A stretch of DNA of 64,000 bases from Chloroflexota bacterium (GTDB taxonomy: Bacteria; Chloroflexota; Limnocylindria; P2-11E): positions 26,896 to 90,895 of the forward strand of contig DAIDAP010000036.1 of NCBI GenBank assembly GCA_027310565.1, read 5' to 3'. The translations under genes and the position numbers were made by a program. Below are positions 21,129-31,867 of the stretch, piece after piece (within the stretch, counting starts at the first letter, position 1; every line of letters starts with the position of its first letter). The notes under the pieces are model-generated. The model ran no database searches. It worked only from the letters and a program-made list of their open reading frames with translations, and was not told the DNA's origin.

Positions 21129-21991
21129 TGGTCCGGGTCGGGGCGAAGCAGCCCCTCGAGCGCGCCGACGACGGACTGCGTCGCGCGCTCCACGTCGTGC
21201 GCGGCCTGCTTCGTGCGCGCGACGAAGATCGGCGGCAGCGCGACGCCGCGGAAGGTGTTGTCGCGCTCACGCTTCACCGCGGCGACGACGATGGGCGCCC
21301 CCGAGACGCGCGCGAGCGCGGCCGCGATCGTCGGGAACGTCGTCGGGAGGCCGAAGAACGTCGCCTGGATGTTGTCGAGCTCGTGCGCGCGCGGCCCGAG
21401 GTCCATCATGAATCCGACCATCTCGTTGCGCCTGAGCGCGGCGAGGACGCGCTTCGCCGATCCCTCGGGTGGCACGATGTTGACGTTCTTGTGCTCGCGA
21501 TTCGCGACGAGCAGGTCCATGAGGCGCTGGTTATCGAGATCGTCGGCCACCACGGTGATCGGGATCTCCTGCGCGATGCGCGCGCCGCCGAGCTCGAAGT
21601 TCCCGAAGTGCGCGCTGACGAAGATGAGCCCCCTGCCGTGCTCGCGCGCCGCTCGGAGGTGCCCGAGCGACCGGTCGTCGACGTCGACGAGCCGTTCGAG
21701 GTCGCCGTGATGCATGGCCGGGAAGCGCATGATCTCGGTCACGTACTTGGCGAAGTTGCGGAAGCTGCGGCGGGACACGCGCGCCACCTCCGGATCGGCC
21801 GAGGAGCGCGCGAGCACGATCGAGAAGTTGTGCTTCGTGATCTCACGCTTGTCCGACCAGAGGAGGTACGCCGCCTCCCCGGCGAGCACCGCGCCGGCGT
21901 AGACGAGCCGCGCCGGGAGGCGCTGCACCAGCGCCGCCGCGGCGCGCCAGCCCCAGTAGAGGAATCCCTCGAGCAGATGCGGGCGCATCAC
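21080..21991 (-). CDS. LpxL/HtrB-type lipid acyltransferase, tandem paralogue
   Basis: [47 protein letters not shown]. Confidence 0.85.
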   Translation of the reverse strand: MMRPHLLEGFLYWGWRAAAALVQRLPARLVYAGAVLAGEAAYLLWSDKREITKHNFSIVLARSSADPEVARVSRRSFRNFAKYVTEIMRFPAMHHGDLERLVDVDDRSLGHLRAAREHGRGLIFVSAHFGNFELGGARIAQEIPITVVADDLDNQRLMDLLVANREHKNVNIVPPEGSAKRVLAALRRNEMVGFMMDLGPRAHELDNIQATFFGLPTTFPTIAAALARVSGAPIVVAAVKRERDNTFRGVALPPIFVARTKQAAHDVERATQSVVGALEGLLRPDPDQWYIFRPMWPRAGETT

Positions 21992-23124
21992 CGACCCGTC
22001 AGGGTACGGCTGTCGTCACCGCGGATGAACGCCTCGACGGCCTCCCGCGCCTCGTCGTCGTGGATCTGTTTCGGCGGCGACTTCATGAAGTAGGACGACG
22101 GCGCGACGAGCGTGCCGGAGAGACCGCGGTCGAGCGCGAGCTTCGCGCAGCGGATCGCGTCGATGACCACCCCGGCGCTGTTCGGCGAGTCCCACACCTC
22201 GAGCTTGACCTCCGCGTTCAGCGGCACGTCTCCGAAGGTGGTGCCCTCCATGCGGATGTAGCACCACTTGCGGTCGAGCAGCCACGGCACGTAGTCGGAC
22301 GGTCCCACGTGGACGTCGTCCGCGGGGATCGGGTAGTCGAGCATGCTCGTGACCGCGTTCGTCTTGCTGATCTTCTTCGACTCGAGCCGCTCGCGCTCGA
22401 GCATGTTGAGGAAGTCGGTGTTCCCGCCGAAGTTCAGCTGGTACGTGCGGTCGAGCCGCACCCCGCGGTCCATGAACAGCCGGGTGAGGACGCGATGCGT
22501 GATCGTCGCGCCGACCTGCGACTTGATGTCGTCGCCGATGATCGGCAGCTTCGCCGCCGCGAAGCGCTTCTGCCACCGCGGCTCGCGGCCGATGAAGACC
22601 GGGATGCAGTTCACGAACGCGCACCCGGCCTGGAGGATCTGCTCGACGTACCAGCGGGTCGCGTCCTCGCTGCCGACCGGCAGGTAGGAGACGACGACGT
22701 CGACCTTGCGGTCCTTCAGGATGCCGACGATGTCGTCGGTCTCGCCGGCGGCCTTGGTGATCACCTGCGACAGGTACTTCCCGATCCCGTCGAGCGTCAT
22801 CCCGCGGCCGACCTTCACGCCGGTCTTCGGGACGTCGGCGAACCGGTACGTGTTGTTCGGCTTCGCGTAGATCGCGTCGGCGAGGTCCTTGCCGACCTTG
22901 TTGCGGTCGACGTCGAACGCCGCGACGAACTCGAGGTCCGCCAGGTGGTAGCCGCCGAGGTCGACGTGCATGATCCCCGGAATCTTGTCGCCGGGCTTGG
23001 CGTCGCGGTAGTAGTGGACGCCCTGGACGAGCGAGGACGCGCAGTTCCCGACGCCGATGATCGCGACGCGGATCTTGCGCGCTCCCCTCGTCCGAGCCGT
23101 CACGCGCTTCTTCGCTGGCATCAC
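21988..23124 (-). CDS. ino1: Myo-inositol-1-phosphate synthase
   Basis: [73 protein letters not shown]. Confidence 0.95.
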   Translation of the reverse strand: MMPAKKRVTARTRGARKIRVAIIGVGNCASSLVQGVHYYRDAKPGDKIPGIMHVDLGGYHLADLEFVAAFDVDRNKVGKDLADAIYAKPNNTYRFADVPKTGVKVGRGMTLDGIGKYLSQVITKAAGETDDIVGILKDRKVDVVVSYLPVGSEDATRWYVEQILQAGCAFVNCIPVFIGREPRWQKRFAAAKLPIIGDDIKSQVGATITHRVLTRLFMDRGVRLDRTYQLNFGGNTDFLNMLERERLESKKISKTNAVTSMLDYPIPADDVHVGPSDYVPWLLDRKWCYIRMEGTTFGDVPLNAEVKLEVWDSPNSAGVVIDAIRCAKLALDRGLSGTLVAPSSYFMKSPPKQIHDDEAREAVEAFIRGDDSRTLTGR

Positions 23125-23136
23125 ATGTACCTCTCT

Positions 23137-23742
23137 TTATGTCCTCAGCGCTCGTGCCACGTGCACGATGCGCTGGATGGTGGTGAGCGTCGCGAGGAAC
23201 GCGACGACGGCGACCGCCGCCGCGAAAAGGCTGAGGCCCCCGGTGGCGGTCCAGGCAGCGACACCGAGGACGAGGATGACGAGCCGGGCCTCGCGTGGCG
23301 CGAGGCCCACGTCCGCCGCGACACCGAGCGACTCCGCCTTCGCGCGGATGTACGGGACCGCGGACCCCGCGACGAGCGCGGCGAGCGCGGACCAGAAGAG
23401 CAGCCGGTCGCCGGAGGACGCGCCGAGCCAGGCCGCCGCGATGCCGAACGCGCCGTCGGAGAGGCGGTCGAAGGTCGAGTCGAGGAAGGCTCCAAGGCGC
23501 GTGCCGCCGCCGGCGGCGCGCGCGATCTGCCCGTCGAGCGTGTCGGCGAGCGCGCCGGCCAGCAGGACGACGAGCGCCGCCGCCGGCATCGCGAGAGCGA
23601 GGAGGGTCGCCCCGGTCACGGTGAGCAAAAAGCCGAGCGCCGTCACCGCGTTGGCGCTCACGCCGATCCGGTGGAGCGCGCGGGCGAGCGGCGCGAGGCC
23701 GCCGCGGGCGGTGGAGCGCGCGCGCTCGGGGACGATGCTCAC
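23137..23742 (-). CDS. CDP-alcohol phosphatidyltransferase (PI-phosphate synthase-like)
   Basis: LADTLDGQIARAAGGGTRLGAFLDSTFDRLSD matches D-x2-DG-x2-AR-x8-G-x3-D-x3-D; GTG start overlaps arsR stop. Confidence 0.88.
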   Translation of the reverse strand: MSIVPERARSTARGGLAPLARALHRIGVSANAVTALGFLLTVTGATLLALAMPAAALVVLLAGALADTLDGQIARAAGGGTRLGAFLDSTFDRLSDGAFGIAAAWLGASSGDRLLFWSALAALVAGSAVPYIRAKAESLGVAADVGLAPREARLVILVLGVAAWTATGGLSLFAAAVAVVAFLATLTTIQRIVHVARALRT

Positions 23743-24032
23743 GACCGGTTGGCGAGCGTGCGGAACGTCTGCTCCTGCAGCTCCGCGAACCGCTCGCGGT
23801 CGAACGAGCAGCGCACCTCGCGGCCGACGCGCGCCGTGCGCACGATGCCCGCGCGCGTGAGGCGGCGGAGGTGCCACGACATGAGCGGCTGGCTGATGCG
23901 CAGGCGCCGGACGAGAGCGGTGACCGAGGACTCGCCCTCCGTCGCGAGGATCTGGACGACGCGGAGGCGCGTCACGTCGCCGAGCGCCCGGTGGAACGCC
24001 TTGAGGTCGCGCAGGGACGATGGGCTGAGCAC
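23739..24032 (-). CDS. ArsR-family winged-helix regulator
   Basis: [50 protein letters not shown]. Confidence 0.88.
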   Translation of the reverse strand: MLSPSSLRDLKAFHRALGDVTRLRVVQILATEGESSVTALVRRLRISQPLMSWHLRRLTRAGIVRTARVGREVRCSFDRERFAELQEQTFRTLANRS

Positions 24033-24121
24033 GGCTCCCCTTCCGCGGTGTCCCTCTGACTATAAGCGACTCTTTATGTGTCGGCAACGCTTCGGCGGCC
24101 CGGCGGTGGGACAATCGCGGT

Positions 24122-25453
24122 ATGCCGGACACGCGACCGCTCGCCGCGCGCATGCGGCCACGCGACCTCGATGAGCTCGTCGGCCAGGAGCACCTCGTGG
24201 GAGCGGGCCGCGTCGTCCGGAAGGCGATCGACGCCGGGCAGCCGCCGTCGATGATCCTGTGGGGTCCGCCGGGCACCGGAAAGACGACGCTCGCCGCGAT
24301 CGCCGCGAAGCGCGCACGGGCTCGGCTCGTCGCGATCTCGGCGGTATCGAGCGGAGTCGCCGACCTGCGGAAGATCATCGACGAGGCGCGCAGGCTCCGC
24401 GACATGAGCGGGCAGCGCACGGTCTTGTTCATCGACGAGATCCACCGCTTCAACAAGGCCCAGCAGGACGTGGTGCTGCCCTACGTGGAGAACGGCGACG
24501 TCGTCCTGATCGGCGCGACGACGGAGAACCCCTCGTTCGAGGTGAACTCGGCGCTGCTGTCGCGGTCCCGCGTGTACGTCCTGCGGCCGCTCGGCGAGGA
24601 GGACGTCCGCGCCATCGTCCGGCGTGCGCTGTCGGACGAGCGCGGCCTGGCGGGGCGCGCCCGGCTGGCGCCCGAGGCGGAGGCCGCGCTCGTCGCGGTG
24701 TCGAACGGCGACGCGCGCGTCGCGCTGAACGCCCTGGAGCTCGCGGCGGACGCGACCGGCGGCACGCGCGAGATCACGCTCGGCGACATCCGCGAGGCGC
24801 TCCAGCGGCGCAGCCTGCTCTACGACCGCGCCGGGGACCAGCACTACGACACGATCAGCGCGTTCATCAAGAGCGTGCGCGGATCGGATCCCGATGCGGC
24901 CCTGTACTGGCTGATGCGGATGATCGACGCGGGCGAGGACCCGATGTTCATCGCGCGGCGCATCGTCATCCTGGCGGGCGAGGACGTCGGTCTGGCCGAT
25001 CCGCAGGCGCTGGTGATCGCGAGCGCCGCGCAGCAGGCCGCGCACCTCATCGGTCTCCCCGAGGCGTACTACCCGCTGGCCGAGGCGACGGTGTACCTGG
25101 CGCTCGCGCCGAAGTCGGACTCGCTGAAGCGCGGCCTCGGCGAGCTCCAGCGCGACCTCGCCGAGACGCGCGCGGATCCGGTGCCGCTGCACCTGCGCAA
25201 CGCGCCGACCGGGCTGATGCGGCAGCTCGGATACGGGAAGGACTACCAGTACGCGCACGACTTCGAGGGTCACGTCGTCCCGGGCGAGACGTACCTGCCG
25301 GAGCCGCTGCGCGAGCGCAGGTACTACGTGCCGACGGACCTGGGCGCGGAGGCCGAGCTCAGGAGGCGGGTCGAGGCTTTGCGCCGATCCGCGCGAGCAG
25401 CAGGCCCAGCTCGAACAGGAGATACATCGGGATCGCGACCAGGGACTGATTGA
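24122..25453 (+). CDS. rarA: Replication-associated recombination protein A (MgsA/RarA), AAA+ ATPase
   Basis: [52 protein letters not shown]. Confidence 0.96.
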   Translation: MPDTRPLAARMRPRDLDELVGQEHLVGAGRVVRKAIDAGQPPSMILWGPPGTGKTTLAAIAAKRARARLVAISAVSSGVADLRKIIDEARRLRDMSGQRTVLFIDEIHRFNKAQQDVVLPYVENGDVVLIGATTENPSFEVNSALLSRSRVYVLRPLGEEDVRAIVRRALSDERGLAGRARLAPEAEAALVAVSNGDARVALNALELAADATGGTREITLGDIREALQRRSLLYDRAGDQHYDTISAFIKSVRGSDPDAALYWLMRMIDAGEDPMFIARRIVILAGEDVGLADPQALVIASAAQQAAHLIGLPEAYYPLAEATVYLALAPKSDSLKRGLGELQRDLAETRADPVPLHLRNAPTGLMRQLGYGKDYQYAHDFEGHVVPGETYLPEPLRERRYYVPTDLGAEAELRRRVEALRRSARAAGPARTGDTSGSRPGTD

Positions 25454-26084
25454 ACGGGTCGGGGGTGGGCGTCAGGATCGCGGCGATCACGAACACCAGG
25501 AGGAAGACGTAGCGCCGCTGCCTCGTGAGCCAGGACCGCTGGACGACGCCGACGCGGACGAGCGCGAAGATGATCGCGGGCATCTCGAACACCAGACCCA
25601 CGGCGAGGATGAACGTCGTGACGAACGACAGGTACTCCGACGCCCGCAGCTGATTCTCGAACACGTCGCTCGCGAACGTGATGAGGAAGCGGACCGCGTT
25701 CGGCAGCAGGAGGAAGTAGGCGAACAGCATGCCTGCGACGAACAGCAGGAGCACGAAGGGGCCCAGCAGGAGGACGAAGCGTCGTTCGTTGGGATGGAGC
25801 GCCGGGTCGATGTACGCGAAGATCTCGTACAGGATCACCGGCATCGCGAGCGCGATCCCCGAGAACAGCGCGACGCGCATGTACGTGGTGAAGTTCTCGG
25901 TCGGGCTGAGCGACGTCAGCTTGCTCACGCCGGCCGGCAGGATGAGCAGGCGGATGATGTCGGTGGTGAAGAAGAACGCGATGGCGGTGGTCACGACGAC
26001 TGCGATGGCCGCGACCATGAGGCGGTCGCGCAGCTCGGTCAGGTGCTGGATCAGCGAGAGCTCTTTGTCGCGCGAAGCGCTCAT
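25359..26084 (-). CDS. tatC: Twin-arginine translocase subunit TatC
   Basis: [13 protein letters not shown], six [11 protein letters not shown]. Confidence 0.95.
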   Translation of the reverse strand: MSASRDKELSLIQHLTELRDRLMVAAIAVVVTTAIAFFFTTDIIRLLILPAGVSKLTSLSPTENFTTYMRVALFSGIALAMPVILYEIFAYIDPALHPNERRFVLLLGPFVLLLFVAGMLFAYFLLLPNAVRFLITFASDVFENQLRASEYLSFVTTFILAVGLVFEMPAIIFALVRVGVVQRSWLTRQRRYVFLLVFVIAAILTPTPDPFNQSLVAIPMYLLFELGLLLARIGAKPRPAS

Positions 26085-26120
26085 CGCCGGAACGCTAGCG
26101 CAGGTACACTCGAGGTGTTC

Positions 26121-26192
26121 GCCCCCGTAGCTCAGTGGATAGAGCGCAGGCCTCCGAAGCCTGAAGCAGCGGTTCGAGTCCGCTCGGGGGTA
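26121..26192 (+). tRNA. tRNA-Arg (anticodon CCG)
   Basis: Cloverleaf: GCCCCCG/CGGGGGT acceptor (one G:U), CAGGC-CTCCGAA-GCCTG anticodon arm, AGCGG-TTCGAGT-CCGCT T arm; CCA not encoded. Confidence 0.95.
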
Positions 26193-26317
26193 CCGGTGGC
26201 CGCCCGACGCCGGCCGGCCGGCGGGCGACGGCGTTCCGCGGGCCGGTCGCGGGGCGCGCGACCGCCGAGGCACCGATCGTGCACCGGGTACCCTCCCGTA
26301 GATCGGAGGTGCGTTCC

Positions 26318-26581
26318 ATGGGTCTCCTCGCTTTCCTCGTCGTGGGTCTGGTCGCCGGGTTCATCGCCCGCTGGCTGGTGCCCGGGCCGGATCCGATGGG
26401 CTGGGTCGGCACGCTGATCCTCGGTGTCATCGGGTCGTTCGTCGGCGGCACGCTCGCCGCGCTCTTCTTCGGAGGGACGGTCGATCTCACGGCATCGGGC
26501 CTGGTCGGGTCGATCGTGGGCGCGATCATCGTGCTGCTCGTCTGGCGCGGGCTGGGCGGGAGCCGCGCGAGGACCGTCTAG
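26318..26581 (+). CDS. GlsB/YeaQ/YmgE family membrane protein
   Basis: GLVAGFIARWLVPGPDPMGWVGTLILGVIGSFVGG; Shine-Dalgarno GGAGGT. Confidence 0.9.
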   Translation: MGLLAFLVVGLVAGFIARWLVPGPDPMGWVGTLILGVIGSFVGGTLAALFFGGTVDLTASGLVGSIVGAIIVLLVWRGLGGSRARTV

Positions 26582-26781
26582 AGCGCCTGCGAGGGGTGGT
26601 CCGGGGGCGGCTCCTCGGCTGACCGCAGACGGGTCACATGGATCCAGAAGCGCCCGAGGCGGCTGCTCACCAGCCACTCCTCGCGGTTCGGGGACGACCG
26701 CACGAGCCGACCCTCGTGCCACTCGTCTCCGGGCGCGGGCGAGTAGAGCACGCGCGCGCCGGGACGCAGCTCGAGCCGCAT
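26578..26781 (-). CDS. Small hypothetical protein, 67 aa
   Basis: MRLELRPGARVLYSPAPGDEWHEGRLVRSSPNREEWLVSSRLGRFW...; stop/start abuts the next minus-strand gene. Confidence 0.5.
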   Translation of the reverse strand: MRLELRPGARVLYSPAPGDEWHEGRLVRSSPNREEWLVSSRLGRFWIHVTRLRSAEEPPPDHPSQAL

Positions 26782-27974
26782 CAATGCTGCGGAACGATAG
26801 CGGCTTCGCCGCCGGACATGCGGCGGACGTACTCCGCGAACATCGGCTCGACGAAGTCGTACTTCCCGCGGCCGAGCCGCGTCACCAGCCCTCGCGCGCG
26901 CAGCGCCTCGAGCGCGCGCAGGACCTCTGGCCGCGGGACCTCCCCCTCGCTCGCGTAGAGCACGGCGCGCTCGGCCACGCGCTTCGCGATCGCCTGCAGG
27001 TACTTCTGCCGGCCGATCTCGCTCCAGTGCAGCGCGAACGGACGCTCGAGCTCGCGCATCGCCTGCTCGTAGGCGACGGCGAGCAGCTCCGCGGTCACCG
27101 TGCGCTGGCCGGAGTCGCGCATCAGGTAGTAGAGCGCGGCGCAGAGCTGCATCGTGTCCTGCGGGTGCCCGCCCGTCGCGTCGATGAGGCGATCCACGAC
27201 GGACTCGTCGACGGCGATCCTGCGCTCGGCGAACTTGCCGCGGATGTAGTCGAGCCAGTCGTCGGGCGCGATCCCGAAGCGGTGGCCGCCGGCGTCGGCG
27301 AGGTCGAGCGGGACCGCGAAGCGGTAGAAGGCGCGTCCCTTCTCGCTGAACAGCTGCTCCATGATGCCCTCCTCGGAGCCGAGGAAGGCGTACGCGACAC
27401 CCCGCTGCGCCTGCAGGTGCGTGCGCATGACGTCGAAGACGCGCGGCCCGAGCCGGCCGGCGGCCTGGAACTCGTCGAACACGACGACGACCCGCTTCCC
27501 GCCGCGGGCCGCGAGCGTGCGCGGGAGGTCGAGCGCGGCGTCGAAGAAGCGCTGCGCGTTCGTCTCGCGCGCGAGCTCGAGCGCCAGCTCGACGTGCTCG
27601 TACTTCACCCGCACCGTCGGCCGCATGCCGGCGGCGACCGCCTTGGCCTGCGCGAGCGTGCGCTCGGTGCCCGACACGTTCTCGAGGAGCGCGTCGGCGA
27701 GACGCTCGCCGAGCCCGCGGAGGTCGGTCGCGCCCAGGCAGTCGACGTAGGCGGTGAGCGCGCCCTTGCGCCGCAGGCGGCGCAGGACCTCGAGGATGAT
27801 CGACGTCTTTCCGATGCGGCGCGGCCCCGCGACGAGCAGATGGCTCCCGTCGCTCAGACGCTCGACCGCGCGCCGGATGTAGGCCTCGCGGCCGACGAGG
27901 TCCGCCGCCGGGACCGGCCCGCCCACCGGGAAGTGGGGCGGCGGAGCGGCGACGCGGCCGAACGGCCCGGGCAT
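26781..27974 (-). CDS. ATP-binding protein, archaeal-ATPase (ATPase_2)-like with C-terminal winged helix
   Basis: LLVAGPRRIGKTSIILEVLRRL, VVVVFDEFQAAG, AYAFLGSEEGIMEQLFS. Confidence 0.85.
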   Translation of the reverse strand: MPGPFGRVAAPPPHFPVGGPVPAADLVGREAYIRRAVERLSDGSHLLVAGPRRIGKTSIILEVLRRLRRKGALTAYVDCLGATDLRGLGERLADALLENVSGTERTLAQAKAVAAGMRPTVRVKYEHVELALELARETNAQRFFDAALDLPRTLAARGGKRVVVVFDEFQAAGRLGPRVFDVMRTHLQAQRGVAYAFLGSEEGIMEQLFSEKGRAFYRFAVPLDLADAGGHRFGIAPDDWLDYIRGKFAERRIAVDESVVDRLIDATGGHPQDTMQLCAALYYLMRDSGQRTVTAELLAVAYEQAMRELERPFALHWSEIGRQKYLQAIAKRVAERAVLYASEGEVPRPEVLRALEALRARGLVTRLGRGKYDFVEPMFAEYVRRMSGGEAAIVPQH

Positions 27975-27985
27975 CGCCGCCCAGT

Positions 27986-28000
27986 ATACATAGGATGTAT
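27986..28000. promoter_or_regulatory. Perfect 6-3-6 palindrome ATACAT-AGG-ATGTAT upstream of the ATPase
   Basis: Arms exact; 12-26 nt upstream of start at 27974, overlapping TATACT. Confidence 0.5.
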
Positions 28001-28050
28001 CCAAAGGTTGCCGCGGATGCGTACACGGCTGCCGTGCGAGCATCGACGGC

Positions 28051-28485
28051 GTGGGGCTCGTCGACCGCGTGCTGGGGCGGCGCGACCGGGAGCGGCAGCG
28101 CCGGCTCGCCGCCGCCTCCGCCGCCGTGGACCGCGAGCTCGCGGCGAACCTCGAGCTCGCGGCGATGTTCGGCCAGACGCGCCAGGCGGTCGTCCTCGAG
28201 AATGGCGAGTTCGCGCGCCACCGTGCCGTGCTGGAGAGCGAGCTGCCGTCGGTCTTCGACGGCCTGCGCGACCTGTACGCGCGTATCCCCGACGCGGAAT
28301 CGGCCATGGAGCGCCGGGGTCCGGCCGGATCGCTGCGGCCGGAGGATCGCTCGATCGTCGAGGGCTGGGAGGGCGACGCGCGATCGCTCCAGCGCGAGCT
28401 GCGTTCCGCGGCCGCCGCGCCGCCGCCGTCGCTGGCGTCGCTGCTCCTCGGCCGTCTGCGCGGAGGCCCGTCCGGCAGGGGATAG
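28051..28485 (+). CDS. Hypothetical protein, 144 aa
   Basis: GTG start; plausible charged helical composition. Confidence 0.5.
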   Translation: MGLVDRVLGRRDRERQRRLAAASAAVDRELAANLELAAMFGQTRQAVVLENGEFARHRAVLESELPSVFDGLRDLYARIPDAESAMERRGPAGSLRPEDRSIVEGWEGDARSLQRELRSAAAAPPPSLASLLLGRLRGGPSGRG

Positions 28486-28532
28486 CCCCGCCGCTGGCTA
28501 ATGGCACGTGACCTGCATCGTTAAGCCGTCGG

Positions 28533-30860
28533 ATGGCAGGTCCGCTCAGACCGGGTCGCGCCTATCGCGCGTACCGCTTCCCGCAGCGCAAGGGTGGCCG
28601 CCTCTGGCGCCGTCCGGGACCGGCCGTTCGGCTCGGCCCGCTCGCCGGAGGAGCGCTCGCGTTCGTGCTCGCGATGGGCGCGCTGGCCGGCACCGCCGCG
28701 GCCGCCGTCATCGGGTACCTCGCCGCCGACCTCCCGGAGGCTCAGGACCTCGCGAGCGTCCCCGTGCCCCTCACGACGCGGATCTACGACCGCTCGGGCG
28801 AGCGCCTCCTGTACACGCTCGAGAATCAGCGTCGCGACCTCGTCGGCCTCGAGGCGATCCCGCAGCGCCTTCAGGACGCCACCATCGCGATCGAGGACAA
28901 GACCTTCTGGACGAACCCCGGCATCGACGTCGGCGGCATCATCCGCGCCGCGAACGCGAACCTCTCGAGCGGCGGCATCAGCCAGGGCGGCTCCACCATC
29001 ACCCAGCAGCTCATCAAGCAGCGCCTGCTCGGCGACGACCCCACGTTCACGCGGAAGATCAAGGAGGCGATCCTGGCGATCGAGGCGACGAGGACGTTCA
29101 CGAAGAAGCAGATCCTCGAGATGTACTTCAACCAGGTCTACTACGGGAACCAGTCGTACGGCGTGCGGGCGGCGGCGCAGACGTACTTCGGCGTCGCGGA
29201 CCTGAACCAGCTCACGCTCGGCCAGGTCGCGCTCCTCGCGGGGCTGCCGCAGGCGCCCTCGTCGTACGACCCGATCGTCAATCCGGACGGGGCCTACGCC
29301 CGCCGAGCCGCGGTGCTCCAGGCCATGGTCGACAACGGCTACGTCAGCGCCGACGAGGCCGCCGCGGCGCAGGACGAGCCGATCGTCGTGAAGCCCGCGG
29401 CAACGGCGCTGTGGGCGGCCCACTTCACGTTCCGCGTCCGCGAGCAGCTCATCCGCGAGGTCGGCGAGAAGGCGGCCTACGAGGGCGGGTTCACCGTCAT
29501 CACGACGCTCGACTGGAACATGCAGGCGCTCGCGGAGAAGGAGGTGAAGGCGAAGGTCGATTCGCTCAAGGGCGCGAACGTGAACAACGCGGCGCTCATC
29601 ACGATGGATCCGCGGACCGGCGAGATCCTGGCCTACGTCGGATCGTACGACTACAACATCAACACGCCGAAGATGCGCGGCGACTACGACCACGCGGGCA
29701 TCGCGCTCCGGCAGCCCGGCTCGACGTTCAAGCTGTTCACCTACCTCGCCGGCATGGAGTTCGCGGGGCTGACCGCCTCCTCGCGGCTCTACGACATCGA
29801 GTTCAAGATGCGTGACGGCAGCGGGCAGGTCTACGCCCCGAGGGACGCGACGCTGCAGCAGCACGGGCCGACGACGGTGCGGCAGGCGCTGCGCGAGTCG
29901 CTGAACCTCCCGGCCCTGCAGGTCGCGCGCACCGTCGGCGTCGACCGCATCATCGACGTCGTCGGCCAGCTCGGCATCCAGCGCGAGTTCGCCCGATCCC
30001 GCCTCGGCATCTCGTTCGGCATCGGCGCCGGCGAGATGCGCCTCATCGACATGGCGAGCGCGTATCAGGTCGTGGCGAACATGGGCGTGCGCGTCGAGCC
30101 GACGATGATCCTGAAGATCATCGACCCGAAGGGGAAGGTCGTCCGCGACTTCTCCAAGCCCGAGGGACGCCAGGTGCTCGACCCGCGTCTGGCGTGGGTG
30201 ATGACCGACATCCTCAAGGACAACACGAATCCGCAGGCCTCGTTCGTGTTCGGCCCGTGGACGACGATCGGGCGGCCGGCGGCGCTCAAGACCGGCACGA
30301 CCGACAACCTGCAGGACGTGCTCGCGATCGGCTACACGCCGCAGCGTCTGACCGCGGTGTGGATGGGCAACTCGGACAACTCGCAGATGTACGGCATCAC
30401 CTCGGCGATGGCGCCGGGCGTGCTGTGGCGCGACTACATGAAGCAGGTCGTGGCCGGGCTGCCGGTGGAGTGGTACCCGGAGCCGGACGGCATGGTCGAC
30501 CGCGTCGTCTGCGTCAATCCGTCGCCGTACGGCGGCAACGGCTCGGGCGAGCTGCCGGGTCCGTTCTGCCCGCCGGGCTTCCGCTTCACCGAGCACTACC
30601 TGGCGGGGACCGAGCCGAAGAAGAACGACGCCGACTTCTACACCTCGTGCGGCATCCGCCTCGCTGCGCCGTTCGCCGACTGGCAGGCCGACTACAACCG
30701 CTGGGCCGCGGGTGCGGTGAACGGCAGCTACGGCTACGGGCGGTTCAACTGGCAGATCTGCGGGTTCTCGCCCTCGCCCTCGCCGTCGGCGTCGCCGGGC
30801 GCGAGCGCCTCGCCGCGGCCGACGACCACGCCGAGGCCGACGAGGCGGCCGCGTCCCTGA
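28533..30860 (+). CDS. Bifunctional penicillin-binding protein 1A-type
   Basis: AIEDKTFWTNPGID, GGSTITQQLIKQ, QPGSTFKLFTYL, KTGTTDNLQDV; Ser/Pro-rich C-tail. Confidence 0.96.
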   Translation: MAGPLRPGRAYRAYRFPQRKGGRLWRRPGPAVRLGPLAGGALAFVLAMGALAGTAAAAVIGYLAADLPEAQDLASVPVPLTTRIYDRSGERLLYTLENQRRDLVGLEAIPQRLQDATIAIEDKTFWTNPGIDVGGIIRAANANLSSGGISQGGSTITQQLIKQRLLGDDPTFTRKIKEAILAIEATRTFTKKQILEMYFNQVYYGNQSYGVRAAAQTYFGVADLNQLTLGQVALLAGLPQAPSSYDPIVNPDGAYARRAAVLQAMVDNGYVSADEAAAAQDEPIVVKPAATALWAAHFTFRVREQLIREVGEKAAYEGGFTVITTLDWNMQALAEKEVKAKVDSLKGANVNNAALITMDPRTGEILAYVGSYDYNINTPKMRGDYDHAGIALRQPGSTFKLFTYLAGMEFAGLTASSRLYDIEFKMRDGSGQVYAPRDATLQQHGPTTVRQALRESLNLPALQVARTVGVDRIIDVVGQLGIQREFARSRLGISFGIGAGEMRLIDMASAYQVVANMGVRVEPTMILKIIDPKGKVVRDFSKPEGRQVLDPRLAWVMTDILKDNTNPQASFVFGPWTTIGRPAALKTGTTDNLQDVLAIGYTPQRLTAVWMGNSDNSQMYGITSAMAPGVLWRDYMKQVVAGLPVEWYPEPDGMVDRVVCVNPSPYGGNGSGELPGPFCPPGFRFTEHYLAGTEPKKNDADFYTSCGIRLAAPFADWQADYNRWAAGAVNGSYGYGRFNWQICGFSPSPSPSASPGASASPRPTTTPRPTRRPRP

Positions 30861-30886
30861 CCTGACGCCTCTCTAGACTTCGTCTC

Positions 30887-31867
30887 GTGGCCGACGTCGC
30901 GAGGGCCTCGTTCTACGAGCCCGTCGAGCAGGAGCTGCGCGAGCTCGAAGCGCGCCTGCGCGGCGTGGCGCGCGGCGGCCATCCGACCTTCGGCGCCGCG
31001 GTCGAGCACCTCTTCTCCGCGCCGGGGAAGCTGCTGCGCCCGACGCTGGTGTTCCTCGCGGCGCGCTTCGGCACGCGCCCCGACCCCGCCGTCGTCCTCA
31101 ACCTCGCGCTGTCGCTCGAGCTCGTGCACACGGCGTCGCTCGTGCACGACGACATCGTCGACCGCGCCGACCTCCGGAGGAACATGCCGACCGTCAACGC
31201 GCGCTGGGGCGACGACGCGGCGCTCATCGTCGGCGACTACCTCTTCGCGAAGGCCTATGCGCTCGCGGCGGTGCTGCCGAAGCCGGAGGTCATCGCGATC
31301 GTCGCGCAGACCGTCTTCGCGCTGTGCGACGGGGAGCTCAAGGAGGTCACCATGGAGCGCGCGCTGCCGAGCGAGGAGCAGTACCTCGAGCGCATCGAGC
31401 TGAAGACCGCCTCGCTCTACGCGGCCTGCTGCCAGGGCGCCGCCCTGCTCACCGAGGCTGAGCCGGAGCACGTCGCCGCGCTGGGCGCGTTCGGCACGAA
31501 CCTCGGGCTCGCGTTCCAGATCACCGACGACATCCTCGACGTGGTCGGCGACGAGAGCGAGTTCGGGAAGACCGTCGGCCGCGATCTCGCCGAGGGCATG
31601 CCCACGCTGCCGATGATCTACGCGGCGCTCGAGGCCGACGGTTACGCGGGCGAGCTCGCGCGGCGGATCACGCGGATCGGGAAGGCGGAGGGCGAGGTGC
31701 GCGATCTCCTCCGCGTGATCCGCGAGAGCGGCGGACCGGCGCGCGCCCGAGAGCGAGCGCTCGCGTTCCACGATCTCGCGGCCAGTGCCCTGGACGCGCT
31801 TCCCGATGGGCGGGAGCGGGCCGCGCTGCGCGACCTCGCGGACTTCGTGATCAGCCGGGTGCGTTAG
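30887..31867 (+). CDS. Polyprenyl diphosphate synthase
   Basis: LVHDDIVDRADLRR and FQITDDILDVVGDE. Confidence 0.95.
   Translation: MADVARASFYEPVEQELRELEARLRGVARGGHPTFGAAVEHLFSAPGKLLRPTLVFLAARFGTRPDPAVVLNLALSLELVHTASLVHDDIVDRADLRRNMPTVNARWGDDAALIVGDYLFAKAYALAAVLPKPEVIAIVAQTVFALCDGELKEVTMERALPSEEQYLERIELKTASLYAACCQGAALLTEAEPEHVAALGAFGTNLGLAFQITDDILDVVGDESEFGKTVGRDLAEGMPTLPMIYAALEADGYAGELARRITRIGKAEGEVRDLLRVIRESGGPARARERALAFHDLAASALDALPDGRERAALRDLADFVISRVR

Noticed and set aside
28521-30596. 691-aa minus ORF opposite PBP1A
   Set aside because: Antisense to a confidently identified PBP1A; His/Arg/Val-rich composition without motifs
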